Numbered from the stretch's first letter, positions 19,001 to 28,127 are shown. The stretch is DNA of 64,000 nucleotides from VXNE01 sp965261535 (GCA_965261535.1 OZ253469.1:3472001-3536000); one strand, 5' to 3'. Notes: a model not told the origin generated them from the letters alone. Numbers and translations are program-made.

Positions 19001-22000
19001 TTCGAGACGGCGATAGTGATCGAGGTTCTCGCCAACGACAGCGACGCCGACGGCGACGACCTGACGGTGACGGCGGTGACGATGCCGACAAACGGCACAG
19101 CGGCGATCACCGCGGACGCCGACGGCGACAACGCGCTGGTCACGTACACGCCGCAGGGCATGTATTCCGGCGCGGACACGTTCCGCTACACGGTATCCGA
19201 CGGGACCGACACGGCCAGCGCCGCCGTGAGCGTGACGGTGAACACGCCGCCGACCGTCTTGGACGACACGGCGCACACGGCGTTCGAGACGGCGATAGTG
19301 ATCGAGGTTCTCGCCAACGACAGCGACGCGGACGGCGACGACCTGACGGTGACGGTGGCGACGACGCCGACAAACGGCACGGCGACGATCACCGCGGACG
19401 CCGACGGCGACAACACGCTGGTCACGTACACGCCGCAGAGCGGCTACTCCGGCGCCGACACGTTCGATTACACGGTGTCCGACGGCACCGACACCGGCAC
19501 CGGCACCGTTTCGGTGACGGTCGATTCGGCGACGCCGCCTCGACCGATGGTGACTGCGTCGTTTGACCAGAGTTCCATCACTCTGGGCGAAAGCGTCACG
19601 CTGACTTGGTCGTCGACCAATGCCAGCCAATGCAGCGGGATGCCCTCCATTGATTCGATGGCGACCTCGGGCACGAAAATGTACACGCCATCGATCACCG
19701 GCAGTTTCAGCGTCACGGTAACCTGCACGGGTGCGGGCGGCAGCGATAACGACACCGCCAGCGTGACTGTGACACCGGCCTCGACGACCAACACGCCGCC
19801 GGTAGCGGCGGACGACACGGCGGAGACGCCGTTCGACACGGCGGTCGAGATCGCGGTTCTCGCCAACGACACGGACGCGGACGGCGACGACCTGACGGTG
19901 GCTGCGGTGACGGCGCCGGCGAACGGCACGGCGATGATCACGAGCGACGCCGACGGCAACGACACGCAGGTCACCTACGCGCCCGGGAGCGGGTACTCCG
20001 GCGAGGCCGCGTTCGACTACACGGTCTCCGACGGCGCCGACACCGACACGGGCAGCGTGCGCGTGACGGTGAACCTGGTGAAGGTGACGCCGAACCCGAG
20101 CACCACGGGCAGCTACACATTGTCCTGGCTGGGGACGATTCCTACCGACAGGTACCTGGTCCTCGAGAGCGTCCCCGGCGGCGAATCCTTGTCGAGCTTC
20201 CACTCGACGACCAGCGTGGACTACACCGGCAAGGCGACGGGCGAATACACCTATGACGTGTTCCGTTGCCAAACGTCGCCCGGACCGGGCGAGATATGCG
20301 AGGAGTACGGCCGCGCGAAGGCGCGGGTGATTCTGCCAATCACCCCCGGCAATCTCCCCTACAGGTCCGGCGTCACCAAGGGCGGCGACGCCTACGTCAA
20401 CGTGCCGATCGCGCCGGTGCCGGGAGTGAACGGGCTCGCGCCGAGGCTGTCGATCGACTACAGCGGCGGCCGCGAGCGGCACCGGGCGGACCAGGAGCTG
20501 CCGGCGGACATGATCGGCTACGGCTGGCGCGTCGGCGGGTTCTCCACCATCCGCCGCTGCGTCAAGGGGACGGCCGACAGCGACGGCATCTCGTTCGATG
20601 ACACGGACGCGCTGTGCCTGGACGGCGAGCCGCTGACGAAGATCAGCAGGACCGATCAGGAGGGCGACGTGGAGTACCGCACATCGCGGGAGAGCTTCGC
20701 GAAGGTCCTGCTGAAGGACAACACGGGGGGGCACGACTGGTTCGAGGTCCATTTGCCGGACGGCACGGTGCGCGAGTACGGCAGCACCGCCGACAGCCAG
20801 CTATGGAAGCCGGAGCGTGTGGAGAGCGGCACCGAGCCGGCCGAGCCGGCGGCGCCGTTCCTGTGGTCGATCAACAAGCAGACGGACGCGTTCGGCAACG
20901 TCATGAAGTACAAGTACTACGAGGACCGCGAATTGCTGGCGCGGCATCCGAAGAAAATCACCTATGGTGCCGCGGAAGACGCGACGATCGAGTTCGTCTA
21001 CAAGCCGCGGGACGACCTTGACTCGACGCAGGTGGGCAGCTTCTTCCTCTCGCAGCCTCAACGGCTGACGTACATCCATCTGCGGCTCGGCGGCTCGCTG
21101 GTGCGCGACTACCGGCTGGCGTACAAGAGAACGAGCGCCGGCCAGGTGCGCCTGAACGAGCTGCAGACGTGCGGCTACGAGCCGTCCGGCACGTACCACT
21201 GCCTGTCGCCGCTGGAGATCGGCTGGCTGGATGCCGCCGGCGGAACCTGGGTCAGCCAACTGACGGACCCCATGGGGGCGGCGACGACTTTCGTGATCGA
21301 GACGCTAAAGGAAACTGACGCGCACGACTTCGTGCTGGGCACGGACGAAACGCCATTCGGCGCCACCAGCCTGCCGGCGAACACGCGGGCGCTGCCGGCG
21401 CAGGACGACGGCGACGTCAAGCCGGTGGTGACGAGCGTGACGCGCAGCGACGGCATCGGCGGCACGCGCCGGACCAGCTACGCATACCTCGGCCGCGGCG
21501 TCGAGAACACGCGCAACTGGGGCTTCCTGGGATTCCACGCGATCCGCGAGACGGACTCGACGTCGGGCATCGTGACCTACACGCAGTACCGTCTCGACTA
21601 TCCGTACTTCGGCCGGCCCGCGCAGGTGGTGCGGTACGAAGGCAAGTACGTGAGCCCCACGAGCGCCAGGAGAGCCAAGACGCCGCTGTCGAAGCGCTCG
21701 GTGCGCTACGCGGAAAAGTCGGTGTCGCACACACCGTCGACCGTGACGACGACGCTGCCGCACGCGGAGGAGACGATGGAGTGGCTCTACGAGGGCACCT
21801 CCACCCTCGGCGCGGTGCGGACCACCGAGACGCTGACGCTGGATGCGGGGCTCGTGGACCAGGTGGTGCGCGAGACGCGCACGGGGCACGGGCCGACCGG
21901 CGCCGGCGACGACGGATCCGACTGGGGAGACGGCGAGTCGCACACGCTGACCGTGGTCCAGCGGACGACGCAGCGGACGCTGTCGTTCGACAACGACGAG

Positions 22001-25000
22001 ACGGACTGGGTGCTGGGATTCGTTGACGACATCGACGTGAAGCACTATAGCGGCGACAGCGGCGCAACCAACGCGACGCCGGACTGGACCGAGACGGTGG
22101 GGCGCACGCGGGTCGCGGGCACGCTGGCGCCGGACGTGGTGACGCGTTTTCCCGGCGGCGACCTCCAGCACAAGACCGACTACCGCTACGACATGTCGGG
22201 CAATCGCGACCAGGCGTCGGAGACGGAAGGAATGCCGCCCGAAGGAATGCCGCCAGACACCGAAGGGGAATCGTCGGACACGGCGGATGACTCTGCGCGG
22301 ACCTGGGAGGTGCTGGGATTCGCCGGGAGCCGCTTCCCCACATCCTGGCGGAACCCCCTGAATCACAGGGAGCGCGCGACGCACCACGTGGGCCTCGGCG
22401 TGCCGGCGACGACCACGGACGCCAACAACCGGCGCACGTCGTACGCCTACGACGGCCTCGGCCGCGAGACCTCGCGCACGCGCCACTGGGACAGCGTTGA
22501 GATCACAAACGAAGACGGCACGAAGACCACGGAGGACGTGAAGACAACGACCACCTACGCCCCGTGCGACGACGCGAACGCGTGTGACGCGGTGGAGGCG
22601 ACGGTCGCCGATTGCGGCACCCGCTACTCGGTGGCCCCCGTGATGAAGGTGACGACGACGGCGTCGGACATGCCGGACACCACCGCCCACCTGGACATGT
22701 TCGGGCGCGCGATACGCACGTCCGTCGAGGGCTTCGGCGGCGCCGACCGGCGGGTGGACGCGTTCCACGACGCGCGCGGCCGGACCGCGTGCGAGAGCGA
22801 GCCCTACCACGCGGGCGAGACCGCGCTGTACACGCGCTACGCGTACGACATCCGCGACCGGCTGACGCGCGCGGCCCGGCCGGACGGCGGCGCGACGGGA
22901 ATCATGTACGCCGCGGCGTCGAACGGGGTGACGGCGACGGTCACGGAGACCGTGAAGGCCGCGAACGGGAATCAGGTGCTGGCGACGCGCCAGACGAAAC
23001 GGACGCACAACGTGCTCGGCGAGCTGGTGTCGACCACCGAAGGGGCGGCCGAGGCCGCGTCGAAGCAGGTGACAACGCGCTACGCCTACGACGGCGCCGG
23101 GCGGCTCAAAACCGTGACCACCGGCGACCAGACGACGACGTTCGCCTACGACGCCGCGGGCAACCGCGCGAGCGTCGAGAACCCGAACCTGGGCGCGACC
23201 TTGAGCGCGGGCGACGGCACGGTGAGCGTCAAGTTCGAATACAACGGCCACGGCGAGCTGACCGAGCGCACCGACGCGCGCGGCGCGACCTACCACCTCT
23301 ACGACAAGCTGGGGCGGCGCACGTGCGCGGCGGACCGCGGCGGCGCGGCGACCTGGGAGTACGACCCGGCCAACGGCACGGGTCTGCTCAAGCGCCGCGG
23401 CTACGACCGGGACACGATCCTGACGGACCCCGCGTCGTGCGCGTTCGGCGGCGACTTCGCCGAGACGTACGCCTACAACACGGACGCTCGGCTTGCGACG
23501 GTGACGACGGCGATTGTCAACGACCAGGACCCCGCCACGACGACCACCTTGACGCGCGGCCACGCGTACGACGACTACGGACGGCTTTCGTCGACGACGT
23601 ATCCGTCGGCGGTGACGGTCGAGCACGAGTACAACAACCACGGATACCCGTGGAAGCTGAAGCACGGCGAGACGGAGCTGGTGAAGGTGACGGCGCAGAC
23701 GGCCCGCGGCCAGTCGGCGGCGGAGAGGTACGGCAACGGCGTGCGGACGAGGCGGCACTACGACGAGCTGGGGCGGCTGTCCGACATCGACACGATTCGG
23801 CGCGGGGCGAAGATCCAGGACAACACCTACGCCTGGCGCAGCGACGGCTCGCTCCAGAGGCGCACGGCCCGCGCGGGGAGCGGGGTCAGGCGCGAGAGGT
23901 TCGCCTACGACTACCTGAACCGGCTGACGGGGGCGACGACCCACCTGGGGGACTCCTCGACCGCGAGCCGGACGTTGACATTCCGCTACGACCTGCACGG
24001 CAACCTGGAATTCAAGACCGGCGACGTGACGGGCTACGACTACGACCCGGACCTGGGAACGAACCGGCTGAGAGAGGCGATGATCGGCGACGTGGCGCGT
24101 GAGTTCCCGCACGACACGAGCGGCCACATCGAGCGGTACGCCTGCAAGGATCCGGACGACACCGACCAGAACGACCCGTGCGCCGGCGTGGAGGACACGT
24201 TCATCGACTGGAACGCGCGCGGGCTGGCGGAGAAGGTGACGGTGGGCGACAGCAAAACCGACGCGACGCCGACGGCGCGGGACAGCTTCCGCTACGGCCC
24301 GGACGGGGCGCGCTACTTCAAGAAGAGCGAGTGGGCGGTCACCTCCGGCGCCACCACGACCATGAAGACGTCGCGCAAGTACTACGCGGGCGCGTACGAG
24401 AAGACGGCGACGGTCGGGGGCGACACGGTGGAGCGGGTCCGCATCGGCGACTCGGTGGTGCACGTGAAGACGACGCCCGCGGGCATGATGCCGACCGCGG
24501 AATCGGTGTTCGAGTACGTGCACCGGGACCACCTGGGCTCGGTGGAGGCGGTCACGGACGAAGACGGCGCCGAGCTGGTGGTGCTGGGCCACGACCCCTA
24601 CGGGGAGCGGCGCAAGCCGGACTGGACGGGGCAGCTCACCAAGGCGGAGATCGAGACCCTGCTGGGCGCCCACGGCGAGCGGGTGTCGCGGGGATTCACC
24701 CGGCACGAGCACCTGGACCGGACCGGCCTGATCCACATGAACGGGCGGATGTACGACCCGCGCCTGGGACGGTTCCTGAGCCCGGATCCCATTGTCGGGG
24801 ATCCGACCTCCAGCCGGTCCTGGAACCTCTACAGCTACGCCAGAAACAACCCCTTGAGCTACGTCGATCCGACCGGGGAGTCGGCGCAACCGATAGAGGA
24901 GATTTTGGTCACCGCGCCGCGGTGCGATTGGGTGTGCGGGGAGGATATCTACTATTGGTTGGATTGGTGGGATGCGTCGCATGGGTGGTGGAACAGCAGC

Positions 25001-25696
25001 TCGTGGGGCTACGGAGACAGCTACAGTCTTGCCGAGAGCATGCGCGCCGACGCGACAAATGCGCTAAAGGCACTGGACAAGAGCGTGGCGGACCAGCCGA
25101 TGGACGACAGGTGGACCAGTTCCGACTTCGACGCGCTTTTGGCTTCGATAATGGTCACCTACGATGATACTGGCGCGCTGTTAAACGAGGTGTTGGAAAA
25201 GATCGGGATGAAATATAATCCAAAGCATGGATTCGCGGCGGCACTGTACAAAATAAACGGCCATTACTATCTGGCAAAGCGGGGCACTCAAGGAGGAAGT
25301 CTTCGCAACTGGTGGTCAAACCTCCTCCAGGCGTTGGGCTTTCCCTCCTCGCAGTACAAGCAGGCCGTCGCTCTGACCCAGGCGGTATCTCGGGCCGTAG
25401 GCGGCAACCTGACCCTCGTCGGCCATTCGAAGGGCGGCGGCCTGGCGTCGGCGGGGTCGTTTGCCACCGGCCTGCGGGCTATCACATTCAACGCAGCGGG
25501 CCTGCACTCGCGGTACCGCACGGGCACACCTGGCGAGATCCGCGCACACTACATCCGGGGCGACCCGCTGAGTGTGGTGCAGGACTTCGTTCCATTCCTG
25601 CCGGAGGCCGCGGGGACGCGCATCGAGCACCCCTTTCAGTATACGGGGCCGTTCTGGAAGCGGCACTCCTACCAAGCCTTCCCGTTTTACCGGTAG
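16076..25696 (+). CDS. giant secreted SpvB/RHS polymorphic toxin with lipase-like tip
   Basis: A 3206-residue protein. From the N-terminus it has a Sec signal peptide (RLAGLVITVVGMAVATASWA), then FN3-like and Ig-like repeats, at least four cadherin-like repeats (NDSDADGDDLTVTAVT...YTPQ..YSGADTF.YTVSDG), and an SpvB-type segment (GNLPYRSGVTKGGDAYVNVP, near residue 1425). Many YD/RHS repeats follow, then the RHS core end RFLSPDPI..SRSWNLYSYARNNPL..VDPTGE (residues about 2897-2937). The unique ~270-residue tip contains LVGHSKGGGLASA, a GxSxG lipase elbow with the nucleophile at about Ser3118, and later Asp (GDPLSVVQDF) and His (KRHSYQAF) as candidate triad members. The tip is therefore likely a lipase or phospholipase effector. 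Start: TTG 16076, with GGAG 9 nt upstream and the signal peptide directly after. No PAAR or T6SS partner is present, so export by Sec is the simplest reading. The ankyrin gene 5 nt downstream is the likely immunity gene. Confidence 0.88.
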   Translation: MATKPYKTSRIARLAGLVITVVGMAVATASWASITSSENPSTDGSYTISWSAVPNASSHQLYEDGTLVYDSTGTSRSFSGKAAGDYEYTVGFCEYIFDEEMCYGSGYTALTVTVSSAPPPAPTVSASFNKSSITLGGSVRLSWSSTNATACSGSPSIGSTATSGSKTYTPSSAGSFSVTVTCTGAGGSGNATASVTVPPLPVVSASFNENSITLGDSVTLSWSSTNASACSGSPSIGSTATSGSKTYTPSSAGSFSVTVTCTGAGGSGNATASVTVPPLPVVSASFNENSITLGDSVTLSWSSTNASACSGSPSIGSTSTSGTKTYTPTSTGSFSVRVTCRGAGGSDSATATVTVKPSAPTLTVPSTDSDRRYTVSWTSVSGATSYKLDEKSGSGSFTNIYSGSGTSRNITGKADGTYSYRVRACSSTCGDWSSTATVSVEGNLTASPNPSTDGSYTVSWTAIPNAESYQLYEDGTLVYDSTGTSWSFSGKAAGSYEYTLEFCELIFDEEHCDLPSGYGSLTVTVTTPPLAPTLTVPATDADGSYTASWTAPAGATSYKLEEKPAGGSFSNVYDGANRSHEITGKTAGIYMYRVRACAGVDNCGDWSATETTKVPPGAPRLTIPATDADGTYDAAWTSPSGATSYKLQEKVGLAGWSASENLTTTTKSYTGKTPAIYMYRVRACAGSGNCGDWSSTGTTKVPPGVPTLTVPATDADGGYLVSWTSPSGATGYQLQEKSGSGSFGDVYSGSSTSTNITDKTDGTYSYQVRACAGTGNCGGWSSTKSVEVSINRAPAAVDDSARTPYQTAKVIDVLANDTDADDDVLTVTAVTTPANGTAKITSNNTRVTYTPQSGYSGADTFDYTVSDGTGSDVASVSVTINGPPEVEAEFDESVITLGDSVTLSWRSSNTSGCGGMPSIDSTATEGTKTYTPSSAGTFEVTVTCTGPGTSGSASDAASVTVNTPPVAVDDTARTAFETAIVIEVLANDSDADGDDLTVTAVTMPTNGTAAITADADGDNALVTYTPQGMYSGADTFRYTVSDGTDTASAAVSVTVNTPPTVLDDTAHTAFETAIVIEVLANDSDADGDDLTVTVATTPTNGTATITADADGDNTLVTYTPQSGYSGADTFDYTVSDGTDTGTGTVSVTVDSATPPRPMVTASFDQSSITLGESVTLTWSSTNASQCSGMPSIDSMATSGTKMYTPSITGSFSVTVTCTGAGGSDNDTASVTVTPASTTNTPPVAADDTAETPFDTAVEIAVLANDTDADGDDLTVAAVTAPANGTAMITSDADGNDTQVTYAPGSGYSGEAAFDYTVSDGADTDTGSVRVTVNLVKVTPNPSTTGSYTLSWLGTIPTDRYLVLESVPGGESLSSFHSTTSVDYTGKATGEYTYDVFRCQTSPGPGEICEEYGRAKARVILPITPGNLPYRSGVTKGGDAYVNVPIAPVPGVNGLAPRLSIDYSGGRERHRADQELPADMIGYGWRVGGFSTIRRCVKGTADSDGISFDDTDALCLDGEPLTKISRTDQEGDVEYRTSRESFAKVLLKDNTGGHDWFEVHLPDGTVREYGSTADSQLWKPERVESGTEPAEPAAPFLWSINKQTDAFGNVMKYKYYEDRELLARHPKKITYGAAEDATIEFVYKPRDDLDSTQVGSFFLSQPQRLTYIHLRLGGSLVRDYRLAYKRTSAGQVRLNELQTCGYEPSGTYHCLSPLEIGWLDAAGGTWVSQLTDPMGAATTFVIETLKETDAHDFVLGTDETPFGATSLPANTRALPAQDDGDVKPVVTSVTRSDGIGGTRRTSYAYLGRGVENTRNWGFLGFHAIRETDSTSGIVTYTQYRLDYPYFGRPAQVVRYEGKYVSPTSARRAKTPLSKRSVRYAEKSVSHTPSTVTTTLPHAEETMEWLYEGTSTLGAVRTTETLTLDAGLVDQVVRETRTGHGPTGAGDDGSDWGDGESHTLTVVQRTTQRTLSFDNDETDWVLGFVDDIDVKHYSGDSGATNATPDWTETVGRTRVAGTLAPDVVTRFPGGDLQHKTDYRYDMSGNRDQASETEGMPPEGMPPDTEGESSDTADDSARTWEVLGFAGSRFPTSWRNPLNHRERATHHVGLGVPATTTDANNRRTSYAYDGLGRETSRTRHWDSVEITNEDGTKTTEDVKTTTTYAPCDDANACDAVEATVADCGTRYSVAPVMKVTTTASDMPDTTAHLDMFGRAIRTSVEGFGGADRRVDAFHDARGRTACESEPYHAGETALYTRYAYDIRDRLTRAARPDGGATGIMYAAASNGVTATVTETVKAANGNQVLATRQTKRTHNVLGELVSTTEGAAEAASKQVTTRYAYDGAGRLKTVTTGDQTTTFAYDAAGNRASVENPNLGATLSAGDGTVSVKFEYNGHGELTERTDARGATYHLYDKLGRRTCAADRGGAATWEYDPANGTGLLKRRGYDRDTILTDPASCAFGGDFAETYAYNTDARLATVTTAIVNDQDPATTTTLTRGHAYDDYGRLSSTTYPSAVTVEHEYNNHGYPWKLKHGETELVKVTAQTARGQSAAERYGNGVRTRRHYDELGRLSDIDTIRRGAKIQDNTYAWRSDGSLQRRTARAGSGVRRERFAYDYLNRLTGATTHLGDSSTASRTLTFRYDLHGNLEFKTGDVTGYDYDPDLGTNRLREAMIGDVAREFPHDTSGHIERYACKDPDDTDQNDPCAGVEDTFIDWNARGLAEKVTVGDSKTDATPTARDSFRYGPDGARYFKKSEWAVTSGATTTMKTSRKYYAGAYEKTATVGGDTVERVRIGDSVVHVKTTPAGMMPTAESVFEYVHRDHLGSVEAVTDEDGAELVVLGHDPYGERRKPDWTGQLTKAEIETLLGAHGERVSRGFTRHEHLDRTGLIHMNGRMYDPRLGRFLSPDPIVGDPTSSRSWNLYSYARNNPLSYVDPTGESAQPIEEILVTAPRCDWVCGEDIYYWLDWWDASHGWWNSSSWGYGDSYSLAESMRADATNALKALDKSVADQPMDDRWTSSDFDALLASIMVTYDDTGALLNEVLEKIGMKYNPKHGFAAALYKINGHYYLAKRGTQGGSLRNWWSNLLQALGFPSSQYKQAVALTQAVSRAVGGNLTLVGHSKGGGLASAGSFATGLRAITFNAAGLHSRYRTGTPGEIRAHYIRGDPLSVVQDFVPFLPEAAGTRIEHPFQYTGPFWKRHSYQAFPFYR
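16445..17155 (+). repeat. three tandem 237-bp Ig-like repeats
   Basis: Units begin at 16445, 16682 and 16919 (GTGAGCGCGTCGTTCAAC), spaced exactly 237 bp (79 residues). Units 2 and 3 are almost identical over their first ~90 bp, and units 1 and 2 over their remainder, implying recent duplication or gene conversion. Diverged copies of the same Ig domain recur near 18720 and 19545. Confidence 0.9.
18959..19522 (+). repeat. two tandem ~282-bp cadherin-like repeats
   Basis: Units begin at 18959 and 19241 (AACACGCC), about 94 residues each. They share long identical stretches through TAFETAIVIEVLANDSDADG and the following ITADADGDN. Related but more diverged units lie at about 18451 and 19790. The Asp-rich loops suggest calcium binding. 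Confidence 0.85.
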
Positions 25697-25701
25697 ACGG
25701 C

Positions 25702-26493
25702 ATGCGGCGGGCGACATCCATGCGGCGTACAATGGCGGGGTTGGCCGTGGTCGGCGCGCTGGGAATCGGGATGAACACGGGCTGCGCGGTCCAGAGCCAC
25801 CCGCAGAGCGCGGATTATTACTTCACGACGCCGGAGACGGTGGCGGCGGCGAAGGCGATCCGCCGAGGCAATGCGAGCGGCCTGGCAAGAATGATCGCCG
25901 GGGGCCTGGACGTGAATGCGCGGGGACGCGAGGGGATGGACCTGCTGAAGTGGTCCCTGGGCCGGTTTTGCCTGAAGTGCTTCGAGACGCTGCTCAAGCA
26001 CGGAGCGGACATCGAACGTCCCCCGGCCGGGGAGTACACGGGGAAGATCCAGCAGCTATTCCTGATGCCCGTTATGGAATTGGCGGCACAATTGGACGAC
26101 CCGGCGTACTTGGCGTCGCTGCTGCGGCACGGGGGCAATCCGAATGCACTCGACGTGTACGGCTACAGGACGATCATCAATGAGGCGATACTGGGCTCTC
26201 GGATCGCGAACGTCAGGCTGCTGGTCGAGGCGGGCGCCGACATCAACGCGCGGGGGCGAGGCTCCATGGCGACACCGCTGCATAGCGCCGTGTCGTACAG
26301 AGACTTCGAGATCGCGTACTACCTGCTGGAGCAGGGCGCCGACCCCCTGCTGGAGGATAAAGTGGGCTACTCGCCGGTCGACGCGATCAAACTGTTCAAG
26401 GACCGCGGCGTTGGGGACAGCGAGATGCACAATTGGTACCTGAAGGTCGTTGATCGACTTGGACTGGACCGCGACGAAGTGACCCTGCCGTGA
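25702..26493 (+). CDS. ankyrin-repeat membrane-anchored protein, probable immunity
   Basis: A 263-residue protein. The N-terminus (MAGLAVVGALGIGMNTGC) is a signal peptide ending in a possible lipobox Cys, although the -3 residue is not canonical. The rest is ankyrin repeats: AAAKAIRRGNASGLARMIAG, CFETLLKHGADIE, YLASLLRHGGNPNALD, VRLLVEAGADINARGRG and FEIAYYLLEQGADPLLEDK. It starts 5 nt after the RHS stop at ATG 25702 (in-frame ATGs at 25720 and 25732 are alternatives) and is surely in the same transcript. Membrane-anchored ankyrin proteins are known as immunity partners of lipase effectors in other toxin systems, and the order toxin-then-immunity fits. The toxin-immunity pairing here is inference from position, domain type and predicted envelope location. 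Confidence 0.75.
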   Translation: MRRATSMRRTMAGLAVVGALGIGMNTGCAVQSHPQSADYYFTTPETVAAAKAIRRGNASGLARMIAGGLDVNARGREGMDLLKWSLGRFCLKCFETLLKHGADIERPPAGEYTGKIQQLFLMPVMELAAQLDDPAYLASLLRHGGNPNALDVYGYRTIINEAILGSRIANVRLLVEAGADINARGRGSMATPLHSAVSYRDFEIAYYLLEQGADPLLEDKVGYSPVDAIKLFKDRGVGDSEMHNWYLKVVDRLGLDRDEVTLP

Positions 26494-27275
26494 GGGCCGG
26501 GAGCATACTCCGGGCCCGCGGCGGGCCTGTTGGTTGACGCAGGGAGCGAACGCGCGGGTGGCCAACTCGGACACACGCCAAAGTCGTCGCAAGCGTCATC
26601 GCGGCTGACCGGGGCCGGCGCTCCGCCTTGCGCGGCGAGGAAGAGGTGGACTCTTCGCAAGGTTGTCTCTCCAATAGGTCCACAATGAGTCTGTTGCTGA
26701 AACAGCGGCCATCCGGCTGCCCAGCAAACGACCGTGTGTAGGGCCGTGAACTGGCACTACTGCTTCAGTCCGATCTTGATTCAGACAGCGGATTCGTTGC
26801 TGTCCGCGATCGCGTAACCCGCTCCCGTTTCACCTCGGCTGGCCTCTCGGCTCGCGCCAGACTGCGGGCGCTCTGCCGCTTCCATGTTGGCCTGCGTGTG
26901 GGAGAGGCGAACACGGAGCGCAGTGTCCGGGTGCCAGACAACGACGTTCTGCTACGACGACGCGGGCAACCGCGAAAGCGTCGCGAACCCGAACCTGGGC
27001 ACTGCCGGCGTTGGTCAGGTTGCAGTCCCCGGGTGCTTGGTCGAGTCGATGATGGAAGCCGCCCTGCAGGCCACCGGCGGCCGGCGCAAACTGCCTATGC
27101 CTGTAAGTCGTGTACGCCCAACCGGAGCCGGATAGATGCGTGCAACTGAACCTGCCCGAGAGGCGACCGACCGCGCCGTTTGAAAAAGGCGGGCGGATCC
27201 CGGATGCGGCGCTGGACTCGCTGGCCGCAACGCGCGAAAGTTGTATGCTGACCGGCGGGACACGACACTGAAGCC
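26494..27275. other. intergenic region with an RHS remnant
   Basis: 782 bp without an intact gene. The middle holds the RHS scrap listed separately. The 390 bp before it and the 260 bp after it show no recognisable coding or RNA feature; they may be degraded older toxin tips. Confidence 0.4.
26933..27010 (+). pseudogene. orphan RHS-repeat fragment
   Basis: Translation gives TTTFCYDDAGNRESVANPNLG, close to TTTFAYDAAGNRASVENPNLG in the intact RHS protein (around 23137-23200). The homology covers only ~75 bp and is not followed by an RHS core. Scraps like this are left when alternative RHS tips are exchanged or decay behind a polymorphic toxin gene. Confidence 0.65.
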
Positions 27276-28127
27276 ATGCGCACACTGACTGCCGAACAAC
27301 GCCGACAATGGGCAACGGACGGCTACCTTCACCTGGAAGGGGTGCTGGACGCCGATCAGGTCGAGTTCTTTTCGAGCGAGATAGACCGGATCCGCACGGT
27401 GCCGGGATGGGAACCGGACCGCAGACCGGAGTTGCCCAGGGGGCACTACGGCTGGCTCGACCACGCCGAGGACCTGGATCCGTCCGGATTCATGGACCGG
27501 CGCGACCTCCTGACCTACAACCGGGAATTCATCGACCTGATGGATCGCTCGCCGGTGTTCGAATACATCGTCGACATCATGGGTCCATATATCCTGCTCA
27601 GCATGACCCAGGCGGTGGTCCGGGCGGCCGCGAGCGATTTCCAGGGATATACGCACACCGACGGCGGCGAGTCCCTGCGAAGAATACGCGTCGGCGAGTC
27701 AAGTCCGCCGATCGCCATGAAGGCGATGTACCTCCTGACCGATGTGGCCGGAGAGAACTGCGGCAACCTGACCGTCTTTCCGGGCAGTCACCTGCGCCAG
27801 ATTCCCTACGAAGGCGAGCGCCAGGTGACGCCCTATTCGCCCGGCGCCGCCCAACTCACCGGCAAGGCCGGGGACGTCTACCTGTTCCCGCACGCGTTGT
27901 GGCACGGCCCCGCGCGCAACGAATCGAGCCGCCCGCGCAAGTGCCTGCTGTACAACTACTGCCAGCTCTGGGTCCGGTGCTACGACTTCGACGCCATCCC
28001 CGACGTCCTCGAACGCTGCACGCCGCGCCAGCGGCGGCTGCTGGGTGATCTGGGTTACGACTTCCGGCCCGGATCGTACTTCTATATCCCGAAGGACCAG
28101 GTCGACGTGATTCGGAACACGGGTTGA
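27276..28127 (+). CDS. phytanoyl-CoA dioxygenase (PhyH) family protein
   Basis: A 283-residue cytoplasmic Fe(II)/2-oxoglutarate-dependent oxygenase of the PhyH family. The iron facial triad is visible as YTHTDGGE (His127, Asp129) and LWHGPARNES (His210); the Arg-rich SSRPRKCLL just after would bind 2-oxoglutarate. Other family marks are GYLHLEGVLDADQVEFF at the N-terminus and GNLTVFPGSHLRQIPYEG before the second His. The substrate cannot be told from sequence; relatives hydroxylate fatty acyl-CoAs, osmolytes, or natural-product intermediates. It starts at ATG 27276 and is followed 24 bp later by the carbonic anhydrase gene, so the two may share a transcript. Confidence 0.88.
   Translation: MRTLTAEQRRQWATDGYLHLEGVLDADQVEFFSSEIDRIRTVPGWEPDRRPELPRGHYGWLDHAEDLDPSGFMDRRDLLTYNREFIDLMDRSPVFEYIVDIMGPYILLSMTQAVVRAAASDFQGYTHTDGGESLRRIRVGESSPPIAMKAMYLLTDVAGENCGNLTVFPGSHLRQIPYEGERQVTPYSPGAAQLTGKAGDVYLFPHALWHGPARNESSRPRKCLLYNYCQLWVRCYDFDAIPDVLERCTPRQRRLLGDLGYDFRPGSYFYIPKDQVDVIRNTG

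Noticed and set aside
21305..24982. 1225-codon open frame on the minus strand
   Set aside because: It lies opposite the RHS gene, is Arg/Val/His-rich with no domain text, and reflects high-GC codon bias of the real plus-strand gene.
16076..26493. T6SS effector interpretation of the RHS gene
   Set aside because: No PAAR domain, VgrG, Hcp or EagR-like chaperone is present, and the protein begins with a Sec signal peptide.
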